A stretch of 64,000 nt of DNA, taken from positions 55,864-119,863 of the forward strand of contig REDA01000046.1 of NCBI GenBank assembly GCA_007693745.1, written 5' to 3'. A model generated the notes under the pieces. That model had not been told where the DNA came from. It saw nothing but the letters and a program-made list of their open reading frames with translations, and did not search any database. Made by a program: the position numbers and the translations under genes. The DNA is from Balneolaceae bacterium. GTDB taxonomy: Bacteria; Bacteroidota; Rhodothermia; Balneolales; Balneolaceae. Shown piece by piece: positions 55,542-63,923 of this stretch (its first letter is position 1; each line of letters opens with the position of its first letter).

Positions 55542-56888
55542 ATGCCCGGTTTTCGTAGTCTGTTTCGTATCCCGTCCGGATCAGCGATGATGATGTTCCT
55601 CACCGTCTCTGCACTTCTGATCACTCACTTGCCGCGAACTTCGGTATCACAGCCGGATCCCGGGCAGATTACTCGTTTTGCGGTGGCTATTGACAATCCG
55701 GGTGACATCACATCCCTGCTCTCGCTGGTGGATACGGAAAGACTCGTACTTATGGGGGAAGCGTCGCACGGCACTTCGGAGTTCTATCAGCTCCGTGCAC
55801 TTCTCAGCATGGAACTGGTGGCTGAATCGGATTTTCGATTCATCGCTGTTGAGGGAGACTGGCCCGCATTTGCAAGGATCAATGCGTTTGTAAAGCAGAA
55901 ACCCGGCGCGCCGGAGACCCTGGATGAGGCGATGGATTCACTGACACGCTGGCCTCTCTGGATGTGGCGTAACCATGAGTTCAGGGAGCTGGTGGAGTGG
56001 TTGTATCAGCACAATGCCACCCTTGCCCCGGAGCAGAGGGCAGGCCTCTACGGAATCGACGTGTATGATCATGAGAGAACAATGCAGGATGTAGCTGATT
56101 GGGTGGCGTCGGTCGACCGCTCCCTGGGCAGAACGGTATCCAGAGCCTATTCCTGTGTTTCGCGCTATAACTCCATCGGCGATTATATCCGGATGGTTGC
56201 GCAGACCGGAGAACATTGCGGACCTGAAATGGAGCGGGCTCTTGCTGCAGTTCGAAGCCTTGAAGATCATCCCGATGTAACTGAATGGGACTTTTTCAGG
56301 GCGGAGCATGGGGCTCTGGCCGCACAGAACGCTGAGCTCCATTACCGGGCCAACCTGGAGCAGAGTGGCGCTTCCTGGAATTACAGGGCCTCACATTTTT
56401 ATCTCACCGCCGAACGCCTTCTGGAGCGGTACGGAGAGAACAGCCGGGGTATCGTTTGGGCACACAATACACATATCGGAGATGCCAGGGCGACCGATAT
56501 GGCACAGTTTGGTATTCTGAATATCGGTCAGCTCAGCCGGATGAACCTGGGCAACGATGCTGTTTTTGCGATCGGTTTCGGAACCTTCAGCGGAGAGGTG
56601 CTGGCTGCAGCATCCTGGGAGGGCACCATGCAGGTGATGCCGGTTCCTCCAGCCTCTGCCGGTTCACTGGAATATCTGCTCATGCAGGTGGGTCCCAAAG
56701 ATTTCTGGCTGGATCTGAATGACAGGGAAGTGGCATCGCTGTTTACCAGGCGCCTGCCGCACAGGGCGATCGGAGTCACCTACAATCCCGCAAATGAGCA
56801 GAACAATTTTGTACCCACAAATCTGGCGGAACGCTACAACGCATTTGTTTTTTTGGGCGAAACATCAGTTCTTGATCCACTGGATTAA
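55542..56888 (+). CDS. Erythromycin esterase family protein
   Basis: 448-residue exported member of the erythromycin esterase (EreA/EreB-like) superfamily. Motifs are VLMGEASHGTSEFYQLRALL (E and H), VEGDWPAFARIN, PLWMWRNHEFRELVEWL, AGLYGIDVYDH, and VWAHNTHIGDA. I chose the ATG at 55542 because it puts the signal peptide hydrophobic core (MMMFLTVSALLI) at the usual distance; an ATG 17 codons upstream is in frame. Most members of this superfamily are not resistance enzymes, so antibiotic resistance should not be assumed. The next gene starts 11 bp downstream. Confidence 0.88.
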   Translation: MPGFRSLFRIPSGSAMMMFLTVSALLITHLPRTSVSQPDPGQITRFAVAIDNPGDITSLLSLVDTERLVLMGEASHGTSEFYQLRALLSMELVAESDFRFIAVEGDWPAFARINAFVKQKPGAPETLDEAMDSLTRWPLWMWRNHEFRELVEWLYQHNATLAPEQRAGLYGIDVYDHERTMQDVADWVASVDRSLGRTVSRAYSCVSRYNSIGDYIRMVAQTGEHCGPEMERALAAVRSLEDHPDVTEWDFFRAEHGALAAQNAELHYRANLEQSGASWNYRASHFYLTAERLLERYGENSRGIVWAHNTHIGDARATDMAQFGILNIGQLSRMNLGNDAVFAIGFGTFSGEVLAAASWEGTMQVMPVPPASAGSLEYLLMQVGPKDFWLDLNDREVASLFTRRLPHRAIGVTYNPANEQNNFVPTNLAERYNAFVFLGETSVLDPLD

Positions 56889-56899
56889 ATGATCTGTTC

Positions 56900-57715
56900 A
56901 TGTTTTCCCGGTTGAAACAATATATGTCTAAAGACTATCTGCTTATGCACAGCCTTCGTCTGCTTCTGATCGGCGCAGTCGCTGTTTTGATTACATCACA
57001 GGAACTGAATGCCCAATTGCTGAATGTAGAACGCATTCGGATGGATCCGGATACGACCGGATGGGCGGGCGATATCGGTTTTAATCTTTCCCTGAACCGT
57101 CTCAGTGATCAGGTGGTTCGGATGAGTACTGATTCCAACCTCTCCTATCAGTCAGAACAGCACACCTGGATGCTTCTCAGTGATCTCAATCTGGTGAATG
57201 TGGATGGCAGGTCACTGGTCAGCAACGGGTATGTCCATCTCCGTTCGAGACTATTCAGAAACAGAAAGGTTTCGCCTGAACTCTTTCTTCAGTATCAGCA
57301 AAACGCAAATCTGGGTCTAAATCAGCGTGCTCTGGCAGGCTCAGGTTTGCGATACTCCTTTTTGAACCGTTCACGAATAAACGGCAGTGTTTTTTCCGGG
57401 CTGATGGCGGAGCATGAGGAGTGGGCACTGAGGGGGGATGAGGCAGTTACCCGTAATTTTATAAAAAGCACAACGAACATCAGCCTCTCCGGAGAAATTT
57501 CCCCGGAGACCAACCTGCAGCTGATCGGGTACTATCAGACCCGGCCTGATCGCCCGTTTGAACCCCGGGTCACCCTCGAGAGTGAGCTCTTATTCCGGAT
57601 TTCAAGGCTCCTGTCGTTTTCAGTTACATTCAGCATGACATACGATGCGGATCCTGTGATCGAGATCCGTAAACTGACATATACACTGGAAAACGGGCTG
57701 GTGATTCATTTTTAA
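56900..57715 (+). CDS. DUF481 family outer-membrane protein
   Basis: 271-residue predicted outer-membrane beta-barrel of the DUF481 type. A signal peptide ends near LNAQ (residue 39 from the first ATG; later ATGs at 56924 and 56945 would give a more usual length). The barrel part alternates SNLSYQSEQHTWMLLSDLNL, GYVHLRSRLFRNRKVSPELF, RALAGSGLRYSFLNRS and a C-terminal RKLTYTLENGLVIHF strand. The function is unknown. It follows the erythromycin esterase-like gene by 11 bp and is probably in the same transcript. Confidence 0.8.
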   Translation: MFSRLKQYMSKDYLLMHSLRLLLIGAVAVLITSQELNAQLLNVERIRMDPDTTGWAGDIGFNLSLNRLSDQVVRMSTDSNLSYQSEQHTWMLLSDLNLVNVDGRSLVSNGYVHLRSRLFRNRKVSPELFLQYQQNANLGLNQRALAGSGLRYSFLNRSRINGSVFSGLMAEHEEWALRGDEAVTRNFIKSTTNISLSGEISPETNLQLIGYYQTRPDRPFEPRVTLESELLFRISRLLSFSVTFSMTYDADPVIEIRKLTYTLENGLVIHF

Positions 57716-57761
57716 ATCTTCCGGACCCGGAAACCGTAATTAAATCCTGATTATTCTTGAG

Positions 57762-57910
57762 TATTATCAGGAGGATTTGAAAAACTGTTCTTTTGCCCGA
57801 ATATCTTCGTTGTCACAGCTTTAGCTTCCTCACGTATGGCTAATACGTTTTGGTTTTAAAGTTGCTTCCGCCTTGATCTTGTGCAAAATTCCTGGTTTTA
57901 CAAAGCCCCC
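57762..57910 (+). repeat. Dispersed intergenic repeat, copy 3 (reference copy)
   Basis: About 149 bp between DUF481 and the acylase gene. It opens TATTATCAGGAGGATTT, contains TTTGAAAAACTGTTCTTTTG, a centre CCTCACGTATGGCTAATACG with a small inverted pair CGTAT/ATACG, then CCTTGATCTTGTGCAAAA, and ends TTTTACAAAGCCCCC. Other copies were aligned to this by eye. Confidence 0.85.
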
Positions 57911-57943
57911 TGTTAAGAAGATTCAACTTATAAACCATTACGC

Positions 57944-60373
57944 ATGAAATCACTGAACATCGGACTGATCCTGTCTCTGGCCTCTCTCCTGCTTATTGCC
58001 TATCTCTATACCTATACGCCCGGTCCATTGCCTCCTGCGGGTGCTTTCTTCCATCCGTCACACGGGTTTTGGGCCAACGCGGAAACTTCAGCTGAAACAG
58101 GCGAGATGCGGCTGCCTGCAGACCGCCTCCTGGAGCCGGTTGAAGTGTGGTTTGATGAGAGAAGAGTACCCCATATTTTTGCCCGGAATGAGCATGATCT
58201 CTATTTCGTACAGGGGTATGTAACGGCCCGCGACCGGCTTTTCCAGATGGAACTGCAGATCCGGGCTGCCGGCGGGAAGCTTGCAGAGTGGCTCGGCAGT
58301 GATCTGATTTCATATGACCTGAACCAGAGAAGGCTGGGCATGCTCTACGGCGCTGAGCGGGCTATGGAGGCGATAGGTCAGGATGAACTGGTCTCCGCTG
58401 CCCTGCGGGCATATGCGGATGGTGTCAACGCATATGTTGAGACGCTCAGTTACAAGAGCTATCCTCTGGAGTACAAAATCCTGAATGTGGCTCCCCAGCA
58501 GTGGGAGCCTCTCCATACAGCGCTTTTACTGAAATATATGACCCAAACCCTGGCCGGACGCTCTGAAGCCCAGGCAATGAGCAATGCAGTGGCCTGGTTC
58601 GGCGAAGAGTTTGCAGATCGATACCTCAGCACCCGCTCTGTCTGGATGGATCCGGTGATCCCCCCCGGTACACCGTGGGATTTTGAACCTCTCACCAGGG
58701 AACGGCCCGACACACTCTTTCAAGCCTCATTTACCCGGGAAATCCTGCCATGGCAACCGGATCCCCTGAACGGGAGTAACAACTGGGCGGTCCGGGGTGA
58801 GAGAACCGCCGGCGGGTATCCGCTTTTATCGAACGACATGCACCTGAATATGACACTGCCTTCCATCTGGTATGAGATTCAGCTCCATACCCCGGAAATG
58901 AATGTTTATGGGGTAAGCCTGCCGGGGAGTCCGGCCGTGATCGTTGGGTTCAATGAATTTGCAGCGTGGGGATCCACCAACACCGGCGCCGATGTGATGG
59001 ACTGGCTGGAGATCACCTTTCAGGATGAAACCCGCTCTCACTATCTCTATGAGGGAGAGTGGCTGCCGGTTCGTGAGCGGGTGGAAACGGTGCGTGTGAA
59101 AGGAGAGGAGGCGGTTACAGAAAGGATTCTTTTTACCCATCACGGCCCCGTTTTTACGGCCGAAGAATCCGCTCCGGGTTTTTCGGGACAGAGGAAAAAT
59201 CAGGCTCTGCGATGGATTGCTCACGACGCTTCGAACGAACTTCTGACGTTTTACAGGCTGAATCGCGCTGAAAATGTGGAAGATTTCAGGGAGGCATTCA
59301 GAACCTACAGGGCACCGGCCCAGAACATGGTGTACGCCGATATTCACGGGGATATTGCCATGCAAACCGGGGGAGTGTTTCCGCTGAAGTGGGAGTTTCA
59401 GGGGCGCACGGTGGGTGACGGATCTGACGCCTACTACGACTGGGAGGAGTATATTCCGTATGATCATAATCCCTATTCACTCAACCCGGAACAGGGTTAT
59501 CTGAGTGCGGCCAATCAATATCCGGCAGATGTTGACTATCCCTACTATCTGGGAGACTTTTTTGCTCCCTTTGAACGGGGGCGGCGAGCCAATGATCTGT
59601 TACGGGAGACGGAGCAGGCCGACCTGGATTATTTTCGCGAAATGTTGATGGATGACTTCAGCTATCACGCTTACAAACTTCTTCCGGAACTGCTGGTCAG
59701 AGTGCCGGAGGAGGGCCTGAGCAGCGGTGAGCAGGAGTGGATAGGCAGGCTTCTGGAGTGGGATTACCGGATGAAAGGGGATCTTACAGAACCTTCCGTT
59801 TTTAATGCCTGGTGGAGTGAGCTGAACCGGGCCATCTGGAACAATAAGTACGATACAGGCTTTCCGATGGCACGACCCTCGCGCGACCGGACCGTTCAGC
59901 TGATTCTGGAGGAGCCGGACTCCTTCCTGTTCAATGATATCTCCACGGAAGAGCGGGAGACGCTGGATGATCTGATTCTGAGCTCTTTTCGAAGCGCCAT
60001 GGAAAGGCTCGGGTCACGTTATGGTGAGGATCAGAGCCAGTGGCTTTGGGGAGATGTAAACCGAACGCCCCTCGAACATGTTGCCCAGATACCCGGACTG
60101 GGTATAGCGAATGTGTTCACAAATGGCGGTGCGGAGACGCTGAATGCAATCCGAGGCAGTCACGGCCCTTCCTGGCGAATGGTGGTGGAGCTGGATCCGG
60201 AAGGTGTTAGGGGGTATGGCGTCTATCCCGGGGGACAATCCGGCAACCCCGGTTCTCCGGCTTATGATGAATTTGTGGAAGCCTGGCGCACAGGAGAACT
60301 TTTTGAGTTGAACTTTTTGAGGGGGCTGCCTCAAAACAGAGAGGGATTTCCACTTGTGATGCGTTTTGAGTAG
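57944..60373 (+). CDS. Penicillin acylase family protein
   Basis: 809-residue exported Ntn hydrolase. An N-terminal hydrophobic anchor or signal (IGLILSLASLLLIAYLYTYT) precedes the alpha chain (VWFDERRVPHIFARNEHDLYF split as VWFDERRVPHIF and ARNEHDLYF). Autocatalytic cleavage is expected before S278 in LNGSNNWAVRG, which becomes the N-terminal nucleophile. Beta-chain motifs are LLSNDMHLNMTLPSIWYE, VSLPGSPAVIVGFNEFAAWG and the Asn-Arg region WGDVNRTPLEH. Members act on amide bonds, for example acyl-homoserine lactones, beta-lactams or other N-acyl compounds. The natural substrate is unknown. Confidence 0.94.
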   Translation: MKSLNIGLILSLASLLLIAYLYTYTPGPLPPAGAFFHPSHGFWANAETSAETGEMRLPADRLLEPVEVWFDERRVPHIFARNEHDLYFVQGYVTARDRLFQMELQIRAAGGKLAEWLGSDLISYDLNQRRLGMLYGAERAMEAIGQDELVSAALRAYADGVNAYVETLSYKSYPLEYKILNVAPQQWEPLHTALLLKYMTQTLAGRSEAQAMSNAVAWFGEEFADRYLSTRSVWMDPVIPPGTPWDFEPLTRERPDTLFQASFTREILPWQPDPLNGSNNWAVRGERTAGGYPLLSNDMHLNMTLPSIWYEIQLHTPEMNVYGVSLPGSPAVIVGFNEFAAWGSTNTGADVMDWLEITFQDETRSHYLYEGEWLPVRERVETVRVKGEEAVTERILFTHHGPVFTAEESAPGFSGQRKNQALRWIAHDASNELLTFYRLNRAENVEDFREAFRTYRAPAQNMVYADIHGDIAMQTGGVFPLKWEFQGRTVGDGSDAYYDWEEYIPYDHNPYSLNPEQGYLSAANQYPADVDYPYYLGDFFAPFERGRRANDLLRETEQADLDYFREMLMDDFSYHAYKLLPELLVRVPEEGLSSGEQEWIGRLLEWDYRMKGDLTEPSVFNAWWSELNRAIWNNKYDTGFPMARPSRDRTVQLILEEPDSFLFNDISTEERETLDDLILSSFRSAMERLGSRYGEDQSQWLWGDVNRTPLEHVAQIPGLGIANVFTNGGAETLNAIRGSHGPSWRMVVELDPEGVRGYGVYPGGQSGNPGSPAYDEFVEAWRTGELFELNFLRGLPQNREGFPLVMRFE

Positions 60374-60482
60374 TCGCTAAAGCAGAAAAAATGTGTCCGG
60401 GAACTCAGATTTGGATTGGTTTTTCATTTTACTTTAGTAATTTGATCAGGATATAACCATAACTTCCAAAAAACTTACGACC

Positions 60483-60848
60483 ATGATACGAGTTACGCTA
60501 CTGACAGTTTCGCTGCTGGCCTCATCTCTGCTTTTTTCAGCAGCCACAGCACAAAGCGATCACAATTTTGAAGGAACCTGGCAGATTGATATTCCAGGAA
60601 CACCCTACGGGGATGTAACCCTGATGTTTGAAATCACACGCGTGGATGGTTCTCTGTCAGGTAACATCCTGATTGAGCAGGGAGAAGCTACCGTTCAGAA
60701 CATCATTGAGAGAGACAACACACTGGTTGTTTACTGGGTGACGGGCGAGTACGATCTGGATATGAACCTGACGCTGACAGAGGAAGACAAGCTGGATGGA
60801 TGGCTTGCAAACACGCTCAGAGTTTCCGGAACAAGAGTATCCGAATAA
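60483..60848 (+). CDS. Small exported protein of unknown function
   Basis: 121-residue secreted protein. Residues 1-23 form a signal peptide (VTLLTVSLLASSLLFSAATAQ). The mature 98 residues are all beta-like: FEGTWQIDIPGTPYGDVTLM, FEITRVDGSLSGNILIEQ, NTLVVYWVTGEYDLDMNLTL, with a WLANTLRVSGTR end. The pattern (one compact beta-barrel that begins with G-T-W) resembles lipocalin-like or META-like exported domains, but no family is assigned. It is convergent with polX by 11 bp. Confidence 0.75.
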   Translation: MIRVTLLTVSLLASSLLFSAATAQSDHNFEGTWQIDIPGTPYGDVTLMFEITRVDGSLSGNILIEQGEATVQNIIERDNTLVVYWVTGEYDLDMNLTLTEEDKLDGWLANTLRVSGTRVSE

Positions 60849-60859
60849 CGCTGGTGCTC

Positions 60860-62617
60860 TTATTTCTTCTCTGAAAGCCAGCGCCGGAACTGAACACTGT
60901 TTCTGCTGTTGAGAATGCGTTCGGGACCAAATTTCGCTTTTCTGGCGATCATTACGCCGTAACGGATGTCCCGGATGCCTTCAGTAGTGTGAGCATCCGG
61001 GTTCACGGAGCTCATCAGTCCGCACTCCAGTGCTTTATTTCCAAAACGCCAGTCCAGGTCGAGCCGCCACGGGCTGGCGTTAATTTCGATGGCAACACCC
61101 GTTTCTGCGGCCCATTCGATAATCTGATTGAGCTCGATATCGCTTCCGTCGCGCCGAAGAAGCAGGCGGCCGGTCGGGTGTCCGAGCATGGTCGTATGCG
61201 GATTAAGTATAGCGTTTCGAAACCGCTCCATCATTTTCTCACGAGGCATCTCCAGTCCGCTGTGAACACTTGCGATCACCAGATCAAACCCTTCCAGAAT
61301 CTCATCCGGGTAATCCAGGGATCCGTCGCTGAGAATGTCTGATTCGATACCCTTGAAAATGGTGAAATTCAATCCGTCAGTGCGATACTGATCATTCAGC
61401 CGGTCAATTTCCTCCCACTGTCTTTTTACATCCTCAATGGTAAGCCCCCCGGCATAGGAAGCGGTGCGGGAGTGATCAGTAATGCCGAGATACTCATATC
61501 CAAGGCTGATTGAGGTATCTGCCATATCGGCGATAGAGTATTTTCCGTCACTCCAGGTACTGTGAGCGTGAATCACTCCCTTGATCTGCTCCTCCGATAT
61601 CAGATCCATAGACTCATTCTCTTCATAAAAAGTGAACTCACCGCGGTCTTCGCGGTGTTCCGGCGGTATGAAATGAAGATCCAGTTTCCGGTAGATATCA
61701 CTCTCAGTAGTGGTAATGACCGGCTGATCAAAATCGGTTTCCTTTCCGCTGGTGAGCCGGTAGAGGCCATACTCATTCAGAGCCATCCCCCGCTCCCGTG
61801 CTCTCTGGCGCATCACAATATTGTGCTCCTTGCTGCCTGTAAAATAGATAAGTGCTGCGGAATACTCCTGCGGTTTAACGATACGTAAATCCACCTGCCG
61901 GCCGTTTTCGGTACGCACGGAACTTTTGGTGTCGCCCCGTCCCAGTATTTCCACAACCAGTTCATGCTTTGTAAAGGCATCAAAAATTGCCGGGACATTC
62001 TCTTTACTGGCAGAGGCGAGGATGTCGATGTCACCAATTGTTTCCCTTGCCCTGCGCAGGGAACCGGCGATATCACATTCAACAATGCCGGGAAGAGTCC
62101 GGATAAAACGGTAGATGGGATCAGCAATAGCAAGTGCCTGATCAAGCCGGGTCCGTTCACCAAAGGTTTCGAGGTAGGCGATAGACTTCAGGATTTTTTC
62201 GGCCGATTTTTGTCCCATACCGGGAAGTTTGGCTACCGCTCCGCTGATACAGGCTTCCTTCAGTTCACTCACTTCCGTAATTCCGAGAGCCTGATGAATC
62301 TTCGAAATACTTTTAGGACCCAGTCCGGTTATGTTGAGCCATTCAATCAATCCTTTGGGCACTCTCTCTTTGAGAGATTCAAGTACCGGCATCGTTCCGG
62401 TTTCATGAAAAAGCCGGATATCCTCTGCGATCGATTTCCCGATCCCCTTTATTTCCGTGAGGCTGCCGGATTCGATGTAAGACAAGATATCATCCGACAG
62501 TCCATCGATCGTCTGCGCTGCCTTGTCGAAGGCAATGGCGCGGAATTGATTTTCCCCAGCCAGCTGCATCAAATTAAAAACTTCCCTGAGTTTTTCGGCT
62601 ACATCCTGATTGGTCAT
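60860..62617 (-). CDS. polX: DNA polymerase X / 3'-5' exonuclease (PolX)
   Basis: 585-residue repair polymerase. The N-terminal helix-hairpin-helix 8 kDa domain has MQLAGENQFRAIAFDKAAQT and IKGIGKSIAEDI, followed by LPGMGQKSAEKILKSI. The nucleotidyltransferase part has SLRRARETIGDIDILASAS with the GDIDI metal site. The C-terminal PHP exonuclease domain begins near residue 345 with HAHSTWSDGKYSIADMA, then ITDHSRTASYAGG and ASVHSGLEMP, ending EINASPWRLDLDWR and SVNPDAHTTEG. All PHP histidines are present. It acts in base excision and gap filling. It is a single gene, convergent with the small exported protein. Confidence 0.96.
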   Translation of the reverse strand: MTNQDVAEKLREVFNLMQLAGENQFRAIAFDKAAQTIDGLSDDILSYIESGSLTEIKGIGKSIAEDIRLFHETGTMPVLESLKERVPKGLIEWLNITGLGPKSISKIHQALGITEVSELKEACISGAVAKLPGMGQKSAEKILKSIAYLETFGERTRLDQALAIADPIYRFIRTLPGIVECDIAGSLRRARETIGDIDILASASKENVPAIFDAFTKHELVVEILGRGDTKSSVRTENGRQVDLRIVKPQEYSAALIYFTGSKEHNIVMRQRARERGMALNEYGLYRLTSGKETDFDQPVITTTESDIYRKLDLHFIPPEHREDRGEFTFYEENESMDLISEEQIKGVIHAHSTWSDGKYSIADMADTSISLGYEYLGITDHSRTASYAGGLTIEDVKRQWEEIDRLNDQYRTDGLNFTIFKGIESDILSDGSLDYPDEILEGFDLVIASVHSGLEMPREKMMERFRNAILNPHTTMLGHPTGRLLLRRDGSDIELNQIIEWAAETGVAIEINASPWRLDLDWRFGNKALECGLMSSVNPDAHTTEGIRDIRYGVMIARKAKFGPERILNSRNSVQFRRWLSEKK

Positions 62618-62876
62618 TCTGATCTTCTTTACTGGTTAGTTGCATGTTCTGTATGTGAACCTGTTTTATGGGTCCGGCCGTTTCACAAAGGTAATGATTT
62701 ACCGGTATGTACGACAGTTTTGGCTGAAATCCATGAACTGTGTGGAAGGGAAACGCTTTGGGAACAGGAAGGTGAAGTGCTCTCGTTGGAAAAGATGATA
62801 CATCTCAAAGATGATTAAGGTTCACACTTTCTTTTTACTTTAAAAAACCCATATCTTTCAAGTCTGCTTCATTCAT

Positions 62877-62960
62877 GCCCTGGTGGTGAAATTGGTAGAC
62901 ACGCTATCTTGAGGGGGTAGTGCTGGAAACGGCGTGCTGGTTCGAATCCAGTCCAGGGCA
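62877..62960 (+). tRNA. tRNA-Leu (GAG)
   Basis: 84 bases with acceptor stem GCCCTGG/CCAGGGC and discriminator A, D-loop GTGAAATTGGTAGAC, anticodon stem CTATC/GGTAG with loop TTGAGGG giving anticodon GAG (62911-62913), a long variable arm (class II) and T arm CTGG-TTCGAAT-CCAG. The CCA end is not encoded; CAATAAG follows. A strong hairpin follows at 62965. It is the only tRNA recognised in the window and it borders the integrase remnant, as expected if islands have used its 3' end, though no duplicated tRNA end is visible. Confidence 0.96.
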
Positions 62961-62964
62961 CAAT

Positions 62965-63000
62965 AAGCCTTGTAAGTCATTGACTTGCAAGGCTTTTTTA
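62965..63000 (+). terminator. Terminator after tRNA-Leu
   Basis: AAGCCTTGTAAGTCA pairs with TGACTTGCAAGGCTT (one G-U), followed by a T-run (CTTTTTTATTT). This is a strong intrinsic terminator 5 bases after the tRNA. Confidence 0.85.
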
Positions 63001-63131
63001 TTTGTGGTACACACATTGGTACAAACAAACCACCCGGTTATTTTTGATCTATTCTGCCGTGCAGCGAATTACAGGAGAAATTTTTTCATCGCCGCCTGCT
63101 TTAGTCTGGTAATCACTTCATATTCTATTGC

Positions 63132-63389
63132 TCAAGTGTCTAGCCAGGGACTTACAGGTCGAGCGGACTTTTCACACCGTGACCACCTCTGTTGAGCAGA
63201 TGCAGCAACATTTTTGGTGTCTGCCAGATCATTTAGAAAATCGATGATTTCTCTTTCACCCATCTGTTTGGGATGCTTCATTCCATGAAATCGGATAAAT
63301 CTTCTTATCCAGTCACAATATCTCTTTTCGGTATTGTGACTCTAATTACGTCTTTTAATTTCGAGCTTCACTCTTTGAAGTAATTTCAT
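63132..63389 (-). pseudogene. Integron-type tyrosine recombinase, N-terminal remnant (broken)
   Basis: Reading leftwards from the ATG at 63389, a continuous frame gives MKLLQRVKLEIKRRN, an amber codon (TAG at 63342-63344, codon 16), then SHNTEKRYCDWIRRFIRFHG, MKHPKQMGEREIIDFLNDLA and DTKNVAAS. This matches the N-terminal SAM-like domain of integron integrases and close relatives (typically ...RTEQAY..WI.RFI.FH..RHP.EMGE.EI..FL..LAV...VAAS), where a Tyr normally sits at the amber position. After VAASAQQ (codon 67) the similarity stops and the frame ends at TGA 63132. No catalytic domain (R-H-R-Y) is present. Confidence is high for the family, moderate for integron-specific IntI. Confidence 0.82.
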
Positions 63390-63601
63390 GATGATCAGGC
63401 GATATGAATGGGTTGCTTCTTGTATGAAACAGAGAGCCGATAACCCTTACAAAAAAATGTCGTTTTTTTTCTTTACACGAATTTCGAAGCATCACACTTG
63501 TCGCATAACATGAAAATTATCAATGAGTATTTGTGAATAAAAAGGAATTGGAATATTATCAGACAACAAGCTGCAAAGACGTAGCCGGCTTATAATTATA
63601 T

Positions 63602-63608
63602 GTTAAGT
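63602..63608 (+). other. Candidate attI/core site GTTAAGT
   Basis: GTTAAGT fits the integron core GTTRRRY. It sits between the integrase remnant (reading away) and the toxin-antitoxin pair (reading right), where the attI-cassette junction of an integron would be. A GCTTATAAT segment just upstream could be an imperfect partner box. A 7 bp match is weak evidence alone. Confidence 0.25.
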
Positions 63609-63698
63609 TCCCTCTCCTGCTTTTCAGAATTTTCGACTCAATGAATTGCTTTCCATAACGTTTTTAATCAACTTAGGTTATAATTACTAATAAACGCC

Positions 63699-63917
63699 AT
63701 GACGATGGAAAAGGCATTACTTGAAGAGCTTTCACAGCTCAATAAAAGCGAAAAGTTGATTTTGGTTGAAGCTTTGTGGGATTCAATTGCGTCAGATCCA
63801 AATGAAGTAGAAGTTCCTGAACATCACAAAGTAATTATTGAAGAACGCCTAAAAACGCTTGAGCAGGATCAACAATCAGGATCAAGTTGGGAAGAAGTCC
63901 GGCAAAAATATTTATAA
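63699..63917 (+). CDS. Addiction module antitoxin (Unstab_antitox family)
   Basis: 72-residue antitoxin with the conserved core LLEELSQLNKSEKLILVEA, LWDSIASDPNEVEVPEHHK and a C-terminal GSSWEEVRQKYL. It likely neutralises the ParE-like toxin encoded 6 bp downstream. The second ATG (63705) is an equally good start. Its position next to the integrase remnant agrees with TA genes being frequent integron cassettes. Confidence 0.92.
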   Translation: MTMEKALLEELSQLNKSEKLILVEALWDSIASDPNEVEVPEHHKVIIEERLKTLEQDQQSGSSWEEVRQKYL

Positions 63918-63923
63918 ATCACT

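Larger units (their letters stand above)
62961..63698. other. Gene-poor interval with decayed integrase
   Basis: About 740 bp without an intact gene. It holds the tRNA terminator, a GGTACA-rich stretch (63006-63021), an undetermined segment, the integrase remnant on the minus strand and, from 63390 to 63698, AT-rich DNA with a GTTRRRY-type core. AT content is clearly above that of the rest of the window, consistent with acquired or decaying DNA. Confidence 0.6.

Noticed and set aside
55542..56888. Erythromycin esterase-like gene as an antibiotic-resistance determinant
   Set aside because: The superfamily is broad and most chromosomal members are not resistance genes; there is no mobile context around it.
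62700..62818. Frame upstream of polX giving an acidic 35-40 residue stretch with coding-like composition
   Set aside because: No proper start codon in that frame outside the polX antisense region, and no family recognised.
62920..63195. Open frame starting inside tRNA-Leu and ending near the integrase remnant
   Set aside because: It overlaps a certain tRNA and terminator and has no coding signature; the small hydrophobic stretch is likely chance.
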